NCBI GenBank assembly: GCA_021800275.1
Contig: JAJYZB010000008.1
Span: 1 to 64,000, forward strand
Origin: a bacterium
GTDB taxonomy: Bacteria > Vulcanimicrobiota > JABDET01
DNA: 64,000 bases
Reading direction: 5' to 3'
Below the pieces are notes generated by a model. The model had not been told where the DNA came from. It saw only the letters and a list, made by a program, of their open reading frames with translations, and ran no database searches. The position numbers and the translations under genes are program-made. How positions within the stretch are numbered: the first letter of the stretch is position 1; each line of letters begins with the position of its first letter. Positions 34,199 to 43,707 of the stretch are shown here, in pieces.

Positions 34199-35382
34199 TG
34201 CCGGCAGAAGAAATTACAAACAAAAATTCTTCTAGTCTTGTTTTCCTCGTCGCTTTCCGAATTTGCAGAAGTATTGCCGCTGGCATGATCGCACTGACTT
34301 TCCCTTACCTGATATTAAAATCATTTACTCATGGAGCCTTGATTTTAGGCTTTCTCTATTCATCTGCCTCAATTGCAACCGCTCTTCTAGGATTGTTTTT
34401 CGGTTTTTTGACTGATATATGGGGAAGGAAAGAAACCCTTCTTACAGTAGCATTCTTAATTCCTTTAAGCTGTTTTTTCGTTCTGCTGGCACATACCCTG
34501 CCTCTGCTTTTTGCGGCTGCCGTCTTAGGAGGATATTCAGCCACAGGTTCCCTGGCAGGAGGAGGCGTAGGAGGAGCTGCTCAACCGATTCAAAACGCGG
34601 TTCTAGCTGATTTAACAACTTCAGAAAATCGCACAAAATACTACTCTATTCTTACTTTCATCAGTGGAATTCTGGCATCTCTTGGAACTCTTCTGGCAAA
34701 ACTTTTTACGCTTCAAGGAGCATTTGCGGCAGCACTGTTCATTTCACTCATCAGCATCCTTTTTGTGATTCCGCTCAAATTTAAAAAAATTAAAGGAAAT
34801 CCGAAACAATTAAAAAGCGCAGGAGCCATCGGAAAATTTACGATAACCGGGATTTTAAACGGTTTTTCACAAGGACTTGTAACCCCATTTTTAATCCCTT
34901 TTTTTGTTCTGGTTTATCATATTCCAAAATCAGAAATGGCAGTTTATGGTTTTATCAGCGGGTTAATTGCTGCAGTCGGTCTATTAGGAGCTCCCTATCT
35001 TGAAAAAACTTTTGGGTTTGTAAAAAGCATGACCATAACCAGAGGATTTGGAGCTCTGCTTATGATCCTGCTGCCGCTCATAAAAGATCTGCCTTTTGCT
35101 CTTGCCGTTTATTTCTTTTCCCCGGCTCTCAGAATTGCCGCTCTCCCCATTCAACAAACTCAAATTACAGAAAGAGTTAATCCTGACGAAGTTGGGAGAG
35201 CGCTTGGAACAAATCAAGTCGCGCGTTTAGCTTCATCTTCAGGAGGAATTTTGATGACAGGATATCTTTTTGATCTCTCAGAAATTGGCGTGCCTTTTTA
35301 CTTATATGGAGCAGTCATGGGAATAAACACTTATCTGTACCATCGTTTTTTCAGCGGTCCTGGAGATGGAGTCGAGAGTTAA
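34198..35382 (+). CDS. MFS transporter
   Basis: A 394-residue, about 12-helix MFS protein. The first inner loop, GFLTDIWGRKETLL, carries the family's G-x-x-x-D-x-x-G-R-[KR] motif, and the mirrored sequence near residue 330 (ERVNPDEVGRALGTNQVARLASSSGG) is typical of drug/sugar MFS_1 members. It starts inside the stop codon of the exported glycosidase, so a sugar released in the periplasm is a likely substrate (inference). Confidence 0.9.
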   Translation: MPAEEITNKNSSSLVFLVAFRICRSIAAGMIALTFPYLILKSFTHGALILGFLYSSASIATALLGLFFGFLTDIWGRKETLLTVAFLIPLSCFFVLLAHTLPLLFAAAVLGGYSATGSLAGGGVGGAAQPIQNAVLADLTTSENRTKYYSILTFISGILASLGTLLAKLFTLQGAFAAALFISLISILFVIPLKFKKIKGNPKQLKSAGAIGKFTITGILNGFSQGLVTPFLIPFFVLVYHIPKSEMAVYGFISGLIAAVGLLGAPYLEKTFGFVKSMTITRGFGALLMILLPLIKDLPFALAVYFFSPALRIAALPIQQTQITERVNPDEVGRALGTNQVARLASSSGGILMTGYLFDLSEIGVPFYLYGAVMGINTYLYHRFFSGPGDGVES

Positions 35383-35446
35383 ACCTGCTCCGTGGTCTGC
35401 TCTCCACCCCTGTGCAGAGCAGTCACGCATGGTTTAATGAGCAGGT
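35383..35446. repeat. Nested inverted repeats between convergent genes
   Basis: The outer arms ACCTGCTC (35383-35390) and GAGCAGGT (35439-35446) are perfect complements. Nested inside, CTGCTCT (35397-35403) pairs with AGAGCAG (35416-35422). No T-run follows, so this is not a clear terminator. The two left arms also share CTGCTC, so alternative folds are possible. Confidence 0.6.
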
Positions 35447-35493
35447 CATGGCGCTGCTTCAGAATCCGCTGATGCTGACCGAATAGTTTTAGT

Positions 35494-36408
35494 TTATCGA
35501 GTCAGATTCTTGAGAAAGAAAAAAAGGTTAGCCGGTCTTTCAGCCAGCCGCCGCATAAAATAAGGATACCAGTGGGTTCCGAAAGGAACATAAATCCGCA
35601 GATTATATCCCTGTTTCACTAATTCATCCTGAAGATCTCTACGTATCCCATAAAGCATTTGAAACTCAAAACGATCTAAAGGAACCTTATGCTCTTGAGC
35701 GGTTCGTTGAATCGCTTCAATGATCTGAGGATCATGAGTCGCAAAACCAGGGTAATTTCCATTCAGCAGAAGCATTTTCATGAGTTTAAGATAATTCTGG
35801 TCCACATCAGTCTTTTTAGGAAACGCAGTGTCCGGAGGTTCGCTGTAAGCCCCTTTGCAGAGTCTGACTCTTGCCTGCATTTTAATCAAATTTTCGATGT
35901 CTTTCTCACTTCTATAAAGATAAGCTTGTATAACCACTCCAACATTTTTATAAACCTGATAGACCTGCTGAAAAAGAGTTAATGTCTTCTCTGTATAGTT
36001 CGATCCTTCCATATCAATTCGAATAAAATTATTCCTCTCAGCCGCTCTTTTTAGAATTTTTTCAAGATTATCTCGTGCCAGCTCAGGATCCAAATCAAGT
36101 CCTAACTCTGTCATTTTAAGGGAAACATTGGAATTAACTCCATTCTTCTGAATATCATCTAAAATTTGAAAGTAAATTTCTGAAGAACGCAGAGCTTCTT
36201 CTTTCGTGCTGACATTTTCCCCTAAATGATCCAAAGTAGCAAACATCCCTTTTCGATTTAATTCCTGAACAGCAAGGACGGCTTCCTTTAGAGTTTCACC
36301 AGCGGTAAACCTGGATGCCATGCTTTTAGAAAAACCATGGCTCATGATAAATTCATGGAGCCAGTTGTTTTCAGAAAGCATTAAAAACGTTTTGCGGAAA
36401 ATAGACAT
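35494..36408 (-). CDS. putA: Proline dehydrogenase
   Basis: A monofunctional FAD-dependent proline dehydrogenase of 304 residues, about the size of Thermus and Bacillus enzymes. It oxidises proline to pyrroline-5-carboxylate and passes electrons to quinone. Motifs: ATLDHLGENVSTKEEA, SNVSLKMTELGLDLD, IRIDMEGSNYTEKTL, VVIQAYLYRSEKDIENL, RLCKGAYSEPP, FATHDPQII, FEFQMLYGIR and the substrate motif YVPFGTHWYPYFMRRLAERPAN. The P5C dehydrogenase partner is not in the window. No good ribosome binding site precedes either ATG (36408 or 36381). Confidence 0.93.
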   Translation of the reverse strand: MSIFRKTFLMLSENNWLHEFIMSHGFSKSMASRFTAGETLKEAVLAVQELNRKGMFATLDHLGENVSTKEEALRSSEIYFQILDDIQKNGVNSNVSLKMTELGLDLDPELARDNLEKILKRAAERNNFIRIDMEGSNYTEKTLTLFQQVYQVYKNVGVVIQAYLYRSEKDIENLIKMQARVRLCKGAYSEPPDTAFPKKTDVDQNYLKLMKMLLLNGNYPGFATHDPQIIEAIQRTAQEHKVPLDRFEFQMLYGIRRDLQDELVKQGYNLRIYVPFGTHWYPYFMRRLAERPANLFFFLKNLTR

Positions 36409-36654
36409 TTTGAGTGTGAATTTCGATGTGTCAAGAATTCTTCCTGTTCGCTTTTTACGCTTGGTTTTCTACCCTGCATGGCTAGTCCTGTCTCTTTCAA
36501 AACTTTATTCAAAGTCGAACGTATTAGAACGCGCTGATTGGTAAAACCTTCCAGATCGAAATTGAACACTTCGGCAGATTGATATAATAAAAACCCCTCT
36601 CAACAAAATATTTTTTTATTGACCCATTTTAAAAAAGGAATTTATGCATAACTA

Positions 36655-36683
36655 TTGAAAAGCAAACTTGTTTAACTTAAAAT
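36655..36683 (+). promoter_or_regulatory. Sigma70-type promoter of the SLH porin gene
   Basis: TTGAAA (36655-36660), a 17-bp spacer and TAAAAT (36678-36683). An upstream TTGAAC...TATAAT (15-bp spacer, near 36562-36590) may be a second promoter. The rest of 36409-36654 shows no convincing gene. Confidence 0.6.
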
Positions 36684-36689
36684 TATATC

Positions 36690-36792
36690 ATTTCATTTTA
36701 AATGAAAGGAGGGGATAAAAGCTCGGGAGGATGAAGATGCTCCCACAAAATAAACACGCAAGTGTTTAAGGTTGACAAAAAGGAGGAATTAA
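36690..36792 (+). promoter_or_regulatory. Structured 5' leader of the porin mRNA with a possible short leader peptide
   Basis: The leader holds a near-palindrome TTTCATTTTAAATGAAA, a hairpin GGGAG (36725-36729)/CTCCC (36740-36744), and a perfect 6-bp stem AAACAC-GCAA-GTGTTT (36752-36767) with a GNRA tetraloop. GGAGG at 36726 precedes ATGs at 36731 and 36737; the frame ends at TAA 36767-36769 (11-13 codons). The first hairpin would hide that start. The porin's own AAGGAGG lies at about 36780. Confidence 0.5.
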
Positions 36793-39153
36793 ATGCGAAA
36801 AATCGCAACATTATTATTAGTTGTTTTCGCCTTTGGCATGGCTCTGCCCGCTTTTGCTTCGCCATTCAGCGATCTGCCTGCCCATCACTGGGCAACAAAA
36901 GCAGTTGAACTGCTCGCGCAGAAAGGGCTTGTTGAAGGATTTCCAGATGGAACATTTCGAGGAACCCAACCAGCGACTCGTTATCAAGTCGCCATGATTG
37001 TAGCCAGATTGGTGGAGTACTTGGAAAGACAAAAGCCACAAGTCACAAAAGCTGAGCTGGATGCTATCAGAAGACTGGTTAACGAATACAAAAATGAGCT
37101 GGATGCCATGGGGGTCAGATTAAGCAATGTTGAAAACACCCTGGCTGCTCTGCAAGGACAAGTCAAAAAGTTAGCGGCTGTGAGATTTCACGGGGGATTT
37201 GAAACCCGATTTTCCACAGTTGGCTATGCCCAGTCCAATAACACTGAAACAGGATCGCCTTTTCAATTTGATTCTTTAACCATTGGAAACCGTGAACCAA
37301 CATCAGGTTACAACAGCCTGTGGGATCACACCCATGTTTACCGCCACAGATGGCAGAATAATCCATGGGAAGGGGACGTGGAAGGATATCCAATGGATCG
37401 TTTGATTACAGTTTTTCCCGCCCAAAGTGGAACCGCTTTAACAGAAGTGGGATATCTCCAGGTGGACACAAAACTGCAGGACAACTGGAACGCAGGTGGA
37501 ACCATTTCTCTTTACAATAATCAAGGAGACATGGGAAATGGATACACTTATGGTGTGACTGCTCCAACCCTGGACAATCCTGCTTACAACCCTCTTGGGG
37601 GATTTGCTGCCAGTTTCGTCAATACTGCTTTTACGCATAACCTGAATGCAAGTTTAAGCCAGGTTTATGTAGAAAATACCAGTGGAAATGAAACTGGTGT
37701 GGTGGGAGACTGGAGACCTGCTTATATTCCTGATTTCCTGCTGCAGGGAACTCCAAATCCTGGAATTTATGGGCCTGATTACCTTCCTTTCTATGGTGGA
37801 CAGCTCTATGGAACTGCTACTACCATTGGAACAGGACTCCATTATGAAATCGCCGCAGGAAAACTTCCTTCCAGCGCTGCATACGATTCTTCCACACTTA
37901 CACCTACCTTATGGCAGAATGAGGTGTTTGGGGGAGCTTTAGGTTACAAATTCACAGACACATCTTTGAATGCCAAACTCACCGGCGCATTTGTCCGATT
38001 AATGAATGACTCAGCTTCACAACCCGCTGGCACAGGAGCTGCCCTTGGCGCAGGGGTGGACAATCCTGGTTTCTGGTCTATGACTGATCCAACCACTCTA
38101 GCTTTAGTTGGCATCGGTCCACAGGAAGAGAATATGTATGGAGCAGATTTTGTCCTGCACTTCAAAAAGAACTTAAACTGGCTTGGAGTCTGGGGCAAAT
38201 ACGGAAACAGCGAATACAATGGGAACCATGCCAATTCTCTTTACAACAATGTCAGCGGAGATATGTGGGATGCTGGAATCGCGATCGGAAAAGCAGCAGG
38301 GAAAGTTACCGGCGGCGCCGATTATTTAGATGTTCAGCCAACTTATGATCCTTTCATCTCTGAGTTGAATGTTCCAGCCGCCCAATTCAATATTGGATTA
38401 CCGATTGATTACCAGGAATATCCTTTTGCAAGCACTTACAGCTTTCCTTACACTAATGTGCTAGGATTCTCTGGACAAACTGGCGCAGGAGATCTCTTCT
38501 ATCAAGCCCATGACTCCAGAAAATATCCCAATAATCGCAGTGGTTACAGAGCTTACCTCAACTGGAATTATGGACATGGAAACGTTGGAGGTTGGTATGA
38601 GAACTTAACCCAGGCAACAGCCACGAATTCAACCAATGAATTCACTCCCGGATTTTATGAACCCGTTTTCTTTGCTGTTCCTGGAGACCCCGCTCCACCC
38701 AAAGGGAAAATTGTTACCTGGTATGGGTATGCCAATTATACCCCTTACAAACAGTTGACTCTTTCTGGCATTTACATCAGCAACCAGATTGAAAGGCCAA
38801 CCACTGACTTCAACAACATTAACCTCCAGTCTAACTGGTGGAGAGTAGGGCTGAATTATATGCCTAATGGAAACAATCTATGGGTTATTTCTGCGGGCTA
38901 TGATCAGTTCTTATCCAATGGAGCAGGACAGTACCTGGAATTATCCAGTCTTCCAGGGGCTTATAAATTTAAACAATTGGGCCCCTATCTTGGAGTTGAC
39001 TACAACTTCAGCAAAAATGCCTCAGCCTGGATTATGTATAACCAGTTCTACCTGAATGACAACAGCGGTGGAGCTTCTATTGAAACGTTCGGCACTCCTG
39101 CGAGCGGTTACCAGGGAACCCAGGTTTCCTCTGGGATGCGCTTCTTGTTTTAA
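36793..39153 (+). CDS. SLH-domain outer-membrane porin (OprB-like)
   Basis: A 786-residue exported protein. Signal peptide LLLVVFAFGMALPAFA; one SLH domain (about 24-80: SPFSDLPAHHWATKAVELLA...GFPDGTFRGTQPATRYQVAMI); a coiled-coil (about 83-125, ELDAIRRLVNEYKNELDAMG); then a beta-strand-rich barrel to the end, finishing with the aromatic strand SSGMRFLF. This is the layout of porins in Cyanobacteria, Margulisbacteria, Negativicutes and Thermus, where SLH grips peptidoglycan-linked polymer. Aromatic- and Asn/Gly-rich composition fits a barrel. It has its own promoter, a structured leader and a strong terminator, pointing to high expression. Confidence 0.92.
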   Translation: MRKIATLLLVVFAFGMALPAFASPFSDLPAHHWATKAVELLAQKGLVEGFPDGTFRGTQPATRYQVAMIVARLVEYLERQKPQVTKAELDAIRRLVNEYKNELDAMGVRLSNVENTLAALQGQVKKLAAVRFHGGFETRFSTVGYAQSNNTETGSPFQFDSLTIGNREPTSGYNSLWDHTHVYRHRWQNNPWEGDVEGYPMDRLITVFPAQSGTALTEVGYLQVDTKLQDNWNAGGTISLYNNQGDMGNGYTYGVTAPTLDNPAYNPLGGFAASFVNTAFTHNLNASLSQVYVENTSGNETGVVGDWRPAYIPDFLLQGTPNPGIYGPDYLPFYGGQLYGTATTIGTGLHYEIAAGKLPSSAAYDSSTLTPTLWQNEVFGGALGYKFTDTSLNAKLTGAFVRLMNDSASQPAGTGAALGAGVDNPGFWSMTDPTTLALVGIGPQEENMYGADFVLHFKKNLNWLGVWGKYGNSEYNGNHANSLYNNVSGDMWDAGIAIGKAAGKVTGGADYLDVQPTYDPFISELNVPAAQFNIGLPIDYQEYPFASTYSFPYTNVLGFSGQTGAGDLFYQAHDSRKYPNNRSGYRAYLNWNYGHGNVGGWYENLTQATATNSTNEFTPGFYEPVFFAVPGDPAPPKGKIVTWYGYANYTPYKQLTLSGIYISNQIERPTTDFNNINLQSNWWRVGLNYMPNGNNLWVISAGYDQFLSNGAGQYLELSSLPGAYKFKQLGPYLGVDYNFSKNASAWIMYNQFYLNDNSGGASIETFGTPASGYQGTQVSSGMRFLF

Positions 39154-39196
39154 ACAGTCAAAAATCCAGCCCTCAAAAAGCTAGATTTAACAAATT

Positions 39197-39232
39197 AAAA
39201 AAGAGGAGGCTTTCAGCCTCCTCTTTTTTTTA
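39197..39232 (+). terminator. Strong rho-independent terminator after the porin
   Basis: A perfect hairpin GAGGAGGCT-TTC-AGCCTCCTC is flanked by A-runs and T8. It is also functional in principle on the minus strand. Confidence 0.92.
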
Positions 39233-39347
39233 TCCTCCGTACTGCCCAATCAGACAATAAAAATCGTTCTCCTGCATAATATCTATTCCCCACCCCCTAT
39301 CGTATAATAGAGAGGGAAAGAAATATACGTAATTAAAGGAAAAGACG

Positions 39348-40910
39348 ATGAATAAAATTAAATCTTTTAAAAAATTATTATCCAGGATGGTTAAAGATCC
39401 TATCAAAAACAACAAAAAATGGATCGAATTTGGAATTGCTTTAGGATTTTGTCTTTTCGCAGTCAGCAGATTGGGGTTCTTTAATCCAACGAATGCTTAC
39501 TGGGTAAAAGCCTGTTTATCCATAAAAAACTTTTTCCAATTCAACCCATCAAAACCGATCTCTGTTGAGCATTTTGTCCCTATTCCTCCCCTGGAAAAAT
39601 TAACTCTCCTTTTATTCCTCGGCTTTTTCCTTGGCTCATTTCTCCCCTCCTATTCCTGGAAAAAATTCATTCCCTGGATGGGGTACCTTTTCATTGGAAT
39701 CTATGTTTTCGGATTCGCGGCATTTGCGCTTAAAGAAAGAATGATAAACGTCATTCCTTTATCAGTTCTCGTCCTAATTTTTTCAGGAACCCTTTTTCTC
39801 TTCAAGACTCTTCAGACAGAAGCAGCTTTATTGGATAAACTCAAAGAATGGCAAAAATTCAACAGACTCAGCCAGCTGCAGACTCAGGATTTTACCCTGG
39901 ACGAACTTCTAGAATCAGCGCTGAACCTTACTCAAGAGATTCTTCCTGCCACAAATGCCGCGGGGATTTTATTAAAAGATTCTGAAGGAAGATTAGTCCT
40001 CCAGGCAGCCTCAGGGATCACCCCTGTGACAGAAGACCAGCTGTTAAATCCACACGAAGGGATTTGCGGAAAAATAGCAGATGAAGGAAAAGGAATCTGT
40101 CTTGAAAATTTTCAAACCCTGCCTTCAACGTCGAAATTTGAAAGAAATTTAAAAGACCCCTATTTCGCATCAGTCCCATTGATTTCGAAAAACCAGATTC
40201 TTGGAATACTCTGGGCAAATTCATCCGCAAGACCCTATCATCAAAAAGATTTAATTTCACTTTCTTTTATCGCAAGCCAGATTGCCGCTGGAGTTCAAAA
40301 TTCTCTTTTAAGCCAGAGCTTAAACCTGTTATATCTGGACTCAACGAAAGCCCTGCTGCGAGCTGTGGAATTCTATCAGCCCTCAACCAGAGGACATGGT
40401 GAAAGGGTTGCTAGATATGCCTTGATGCTTGGAAAAGCGGCTAACCTCTCTGCAGAAGAGCTCGAAACTATTCATTCTGCAGCCCTGCTGCATGATATCG
40501 GAAAAATGGGACATTTTGATGTCCTTTACCGAAAACAAGGAGGGATTACAGAAGAAGACTGGAAACAAATTTTAGTTTCTGTTAAAATTGGACTAAAAAT
40601 TCTCCAGCCACTTTCAGGAAAATCTCCTTTTCTCCCCATTTTATACCATTTTTATGAACGATTTGACGGGAAAGGGTTCCCTGATAAATTAAAAGGAGAA
40701 CAAATTCCCATAGGTTCACGCATCCTGGCAGTCGCCAATGCTTTTGACGATATTTCAAGCACAGTCCCACTGTTTGGGCAGGTTTCTATGGATAGAGCTG
40801 TACAAGAGATAAAAAAAGAAGCTGGAACTTTATTCGATCCAGCTTTAGTCAGATTTCTTATCCAGAATTTAAGCTACTTCCCTGCGTCTGAAGTCGCTAA
40901 AACGGCTTGA
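39348..40910 (+). CDS. Membrane GAF/HD-GYP phosphodiesterase-like protein
   Basis: A 520-residue protein with three or four N-terminal membrane segments (about 25-145), a GAF domain (about 185-325; LDELLESALNLTQEILPATNAA...) and a C-terminal HD domain of the HD-GYP class (about 340-510): RGHGERVARYALMLGKAA, ALLHDIGKMGHFDVL, and YHFYERFDGKGFPDKLKGEQIPIGSRILAVANAFD. GYP is GFP here, and the HHE before it is reduced to a single His, so c-di-GMP hydrolysis is likely but not certain. It pairs in theme with the PilZ gene. A TATAAT near 39301-39306 is a plausible -10. Confidence 0.88.
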   Translation: MNKIKSFKKLLSRMVKDPIKNNKKWIEFGIALGFCLFAVSRLGFFNPTNAYWVKACLSIKNFFQFNPSKPISVEHFVPIPPLEKLTLLLFLGFFLGSFLPSYSWKKFIPWMGYLFIGIYVFGFAAFALKERMINVIPLSVLVLIFSGTLFLFKTLQTEAALLDKLKEWQKFNRLSQLQTQDFTLDELLESALNLTQEILPATNAAGILLKDSEGRLVLQAASGITPVTEDQLLNPHEGICGKIADEGKGICLENFQTLPSTSKFERNLKDPYFASVPLISKNQILGILWANSSARPYHQKDLISLSFIASQIAAGVQNSLLSQSLNLLYLDSTKALLRAVEFYQPSTRGHGERVARYALMLGKAANLSAEELETIHSAALLHDIGKMGHFDVLYRKQGGITEEDWKQILVSVKIGLKILQPLSGKSPFLPILYHFYERFDGKGFPDKLKGEQIPIGSRILAVANAFDDISSTVPLFGQVSMDRAVQEIKKEAGTLFDPALVRFLIQNLSYFPASEVAKTA

Positions 40911-40924
40911 AGCATTACAGTGAC

Positions 40925-42877
40925 TTATTTTTTGCTGTCACCATCTCCTTCAACACGGTAATCTGCATCAATAACACCACTTTGCCCACTTTGCTGCGGT
41001 GGAGTCTCTCCTCCGACAGGATGTTCCCCTTGAGGAGTCCATACTGTTTTACCGCCTGTGCCGCCTCCTGCAGCAGCCCCTGCCTGGGCATAAACTGCAG
41101 AGCTTATTTCATACAAAATCTGTTTTAAACTTTCACTTTCAGTTTTCATGCGATTGTTGTCATTAGAGTTCATGGATTCTTTCAACCTCTTAATGCCATC
41201 TTCAGCTTTTCCTTTCAGCGCAGGGTCCACATTAGGAATATCTTTTAATGTTTTTTCAGCAGTATAAATAAGGGAGTCTGCTTGAGATTTAATTTCTGCT
41301 TCATCTTTTTTCTTTCTATCAGCTTCTGCAAAAGCTTCTGACTCCTTTATCATTTTATCGATTTCTGTTTTAGGAAGATTAGTTGAACCTGTCAATCTAA
41401 TCCCTGTCTGCTTCCCACTAGCCAGATCTTTTGCTGTAACATTCAATATTCCATTAGAATCAATCTCAAAATTCACCTCAATTTGAGGAATTCCGCGCGG
41501 GGCGGGTGGAATATCAGTAAGCATGAACTTCCCAAGACTCTTGTTATCCCCTGCCATGGGCCTTTCTCCCTGAATGACATGCACTTCAACAGCAGTCTGG
41601 GCATCAGCAGCAGTTGTAAACACTTTTTTCCCTGATGTAGGAACAGCCGTGTTTCTCTCTATCATTTTCTCAACATATCCCCCTAGAACTTCAACTCCAA
41701 GACTCAAGGGAGTAACATCTACCAGAACGATATTCTTAACTTCACCTACAAGAACCCCTGCCTGAACAGCTGCTCCTAAAGCGACACATTCATCAGGATT
41801 AATATCTTTGTGCGGATCTTTTCCAAAGAATCGCTTCACAAACTCCTGAATCATGGGCATTCTGGTGGCCCCTCCAACCAGTAAAATACGGTCAATTTTT
41901 TCAGGAGTTAATGCTGCGTCAGAAATAGCCTGCCGGGTCGGATTCGCGCACCGCTCCACTAAATGCAGAGACATTTTTTCAAATTCAGAACGAGTAATCG
42001 TTAAATCCAGGTGTTTCGCTCCTGAAGCATCGGCTGTGATGAAAGGAAGATTGATATTGGTCTGAGTCACTTGTGAAAGCTCAATTTTAGCTTTTTCAGC
42101 AGCCTCTTTTAATCTCTGGAGAGCCATCCTGTCTTTGCGCAGATCCATTCCATTTTGAGCCTTAAATTTTTCAGCCATCCAATCAATCAACAATTGATCC
42201 CAATTGTCTCCGCCAAGATGGGTATCCCCATTGGTAGCTTTGACCTGAAAAACTCCGCCGCCCGCTTCTAGAATAGAAACATCAAAAGTTCCGCCCCCCA
42301 GATCGAAAACAAGAATAGTCAACATTTCATCCTGTTTATCCATTCCATAAGCCATGCAGCTGGCTGTTGGCTCATTGATGATTCTTAAAACTTCAAGTCC
42401 TGCAATCTGACCAGCTTCCTTTGTGGCTGTCCTCTGAGCATCATTAAAATACGCTGGAACTGTTATCACTGCTTTAGTAACGGATTCTCCCAGGTATCTT
42501 TCAGCATCCGTTTTTAATTTTTGAAGGATCATGGCAGAAATCTCTTGAGGAGTATAATCTTTCCCCTGCAGCCTGACTCGAGCCTCATTCTGCGGTCCGG
42601 ACACCACCTGATAAGGAACTAATTTCATTTCCTCGCTAACCTCATTCATAAACCTTCCCATAAACCGTTTAATCGAGTAAACCGTGTTTTCAGGGTTAAC
42701 TACAGCCTGCCTTTTTGCCAGTTCTCCAACCAGTCTTTCCCCTGTTTTTGTGAACGCTACAACACTTGGAGTAAGGCGGCTTCCTTCAGCATTAGGGATA
42801 ACTACAGGTTTACCCCCTTCCAGAATAGCCACAACTGAATTTGTTGTCCCCAGATCAATTCCTACAACTTTAGCCAT
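40925..42877 (-). CDS. dnaK: Chaperone DnaK (Hsp70)
   Basis: A 650-residue Hsp70. ATPase domain: [54 protein letters not shown] and [15 protein letters not shown]. Substrate domain: [14 protein letters not shown]...[32 protein letters not shown]. Gly/Gln-rich tail ending [14 protein letters not shown]. It has an AGGAGG ribosome binding site and lies 49 bp after grpE on the same strand. Neither hrcA nor dnaJ is adjacent and no CIRCE operator is seen. Confidence 0.98.
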   Translation of the reverse strand: MAKVVGIDLGTTNSVVAILEGGKPVVIPNAEGSRLTPSVVAFTKTGERLVGELAKRQAVVNPENTVYSIKRFMGRFMNEVSEEMKLVPYQVVSGPQNEARVRLQGKDYTPQEISAMILQKLKTDAERYLGESVTKAVITVPAYFNDAQRTATKEAGQIAGLEVLRIINEPTASCMAYGMDKQDEMLTILVFDLGGGTFDVSILEAGGGVFQVKATNGDTHLGGDNWDQLLIDWMAEKFKAQNGMDLRKDRMALQRLKEAAEKAKIELSQVTQTNINLPFITADASGAKHLDLTITRSEFEKMSLHLVERCANPTRQAISDAALTPEKIDRILLVGGATRMPMIQEFVKRFFGKDPHKDINPDECVALGAAVQAGVLVGEVKNIVLVDVTPLSLGVEVLGGYVEKMIERNTAVPTSGKKVFTTAADAQTAVEVHVIQGERPMAGDNKSLGKFMLTDIPPAPRGIPQIEVNFEIDSNGILNVTAKDLASGKQTGIRLTGSTNLPKTEIDKMIKESEAFAEADRKKKDEAEIKSQADSLIYTAEKTLKDIPNVDPALKGKAEDGIKRLKESMNSNDNNRMKTESESLKQILYEISSAVYAQAGAAAGGGTGGKTVWTPQGEHPVGGETPPQQSGQSGVIDADYRVEGDGDSKK

Positions 42878-42926
42878 TCTTTTCTCCTCCTTTTTTTATG
42901 ATTTTACTATCAACATACATCCTCAT

Positions 42927-43496
42927 TTACTTCCTTGCTCCCTCAGAAACTTTCAAAACTTTAACAAGGGCTGGGCGAAGCACTTTCCCTTTAAATATAT
43001 ACCCTTTTCTTACTTCTTCAATCACTGTATGGTCCTCGCCTTCCTCTCTTTCTTCATAGCTGATTGCCTCGTGATAATTAGGATCAAATTCCTTTCCAAC
43101 CGACTCAATTACAGTTAACCCCTCATCTTTCAGAAGATCTGAAATTTGGCGACAAATTAAAGAAACTCCTTCCTGAATCTCAGTTTTTCCCCCCTGACAG
43201 GCAGAACTGGAAGCCAGAGCCAACTCAAAGTTATCCAGAACAGGGAGAAGTTTTTTTATCAGGCTTGAATTAGCATGCTCAACTAAAAACTGCTTCTCCG
43301 ACTCGATCCTTTTTCTCCAATTCTCAAAATCCGCCTGCAGCCGCTTAATCTGCTCTAAATACCCAATTGACTCTTTTTCCTGTTTTTCTAAAGCCTCTTT
43401 TAAACGCTGAAGTTCTTCTTGAACTGGCTCTTGATTCTGCGCTTCATCCCGAACCGCCGAGTTTTCTTCCATGATATTTCCTTCTTCTTGATTCAT
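42927..43496 (-). CDS. grpE: Nucleotide exchange factor GrpE
   Basis: GrpE releases ADP from DnaK. From ATG at 43496 (MNQEEGNIMEENS, after GGAGGTG) the protein has 189 residues: an acidic N-terminus, a coiled coil (EELQRLKEALEKQEKESIGYLEQIKRLQADFENWRKR), and the beta domain VESVGKEFDPNYHEAISYEE-like block with GYIFKGKVLRPALVKV. The frame is open further upstream into the divergent gpmI, but that extension lacks GrpE features and was not used. Confidence 0.95.
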   Translation of the reverse strand: MNQEEGNIMEENSAVRDEAQNQEPVQEELQRLKEALEKQEKESIGYLEQIKRLQADFENWRKRIESEKQFLVEHANSSLIKKLLPVLDNFELALASSSACQGGKTEIQEGVSLICRQISDLLKDEGLTVIESVGKEFDPNYHEAISYEEREEGEDHTVIEEVRKGYIFKGKVLRPALVKVLKVSEGARK

Positions 43497-43707
43497 CAAA
43501 TTACACACCTCCGTTTTGCCTCCAAAAACTAACAAAATACTGCCCTGTCCCTGCAGAAAGGCAGATGCGGAGCAAATTATTAGTTCCACAAAAAGTAAAT
43601 CTTTGCCTTCTTTATTATTCCCTATTCTTCTCCTAAAATTCCAAAAAGGTATTTTTATCTTTTTCACAAATAAAACTGCAAATATAACAGGGACAGCAGC
43701 CAGAATT

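Noticed and set aside
36381-36569. Minus-strand 62-residue frame upstream of the proline dehydrogenase
   Set aside because: It overlaps the dehydrogenase start, lacks a ribosome binding site and matches nothing I recognise.
43497-43707. Possible CIRCE (HrcA) operator before grpE
   Set aside because: No TTAGCACTC-N9-GAGTGCTAA-like inverted repeat is present in the intergenic region.
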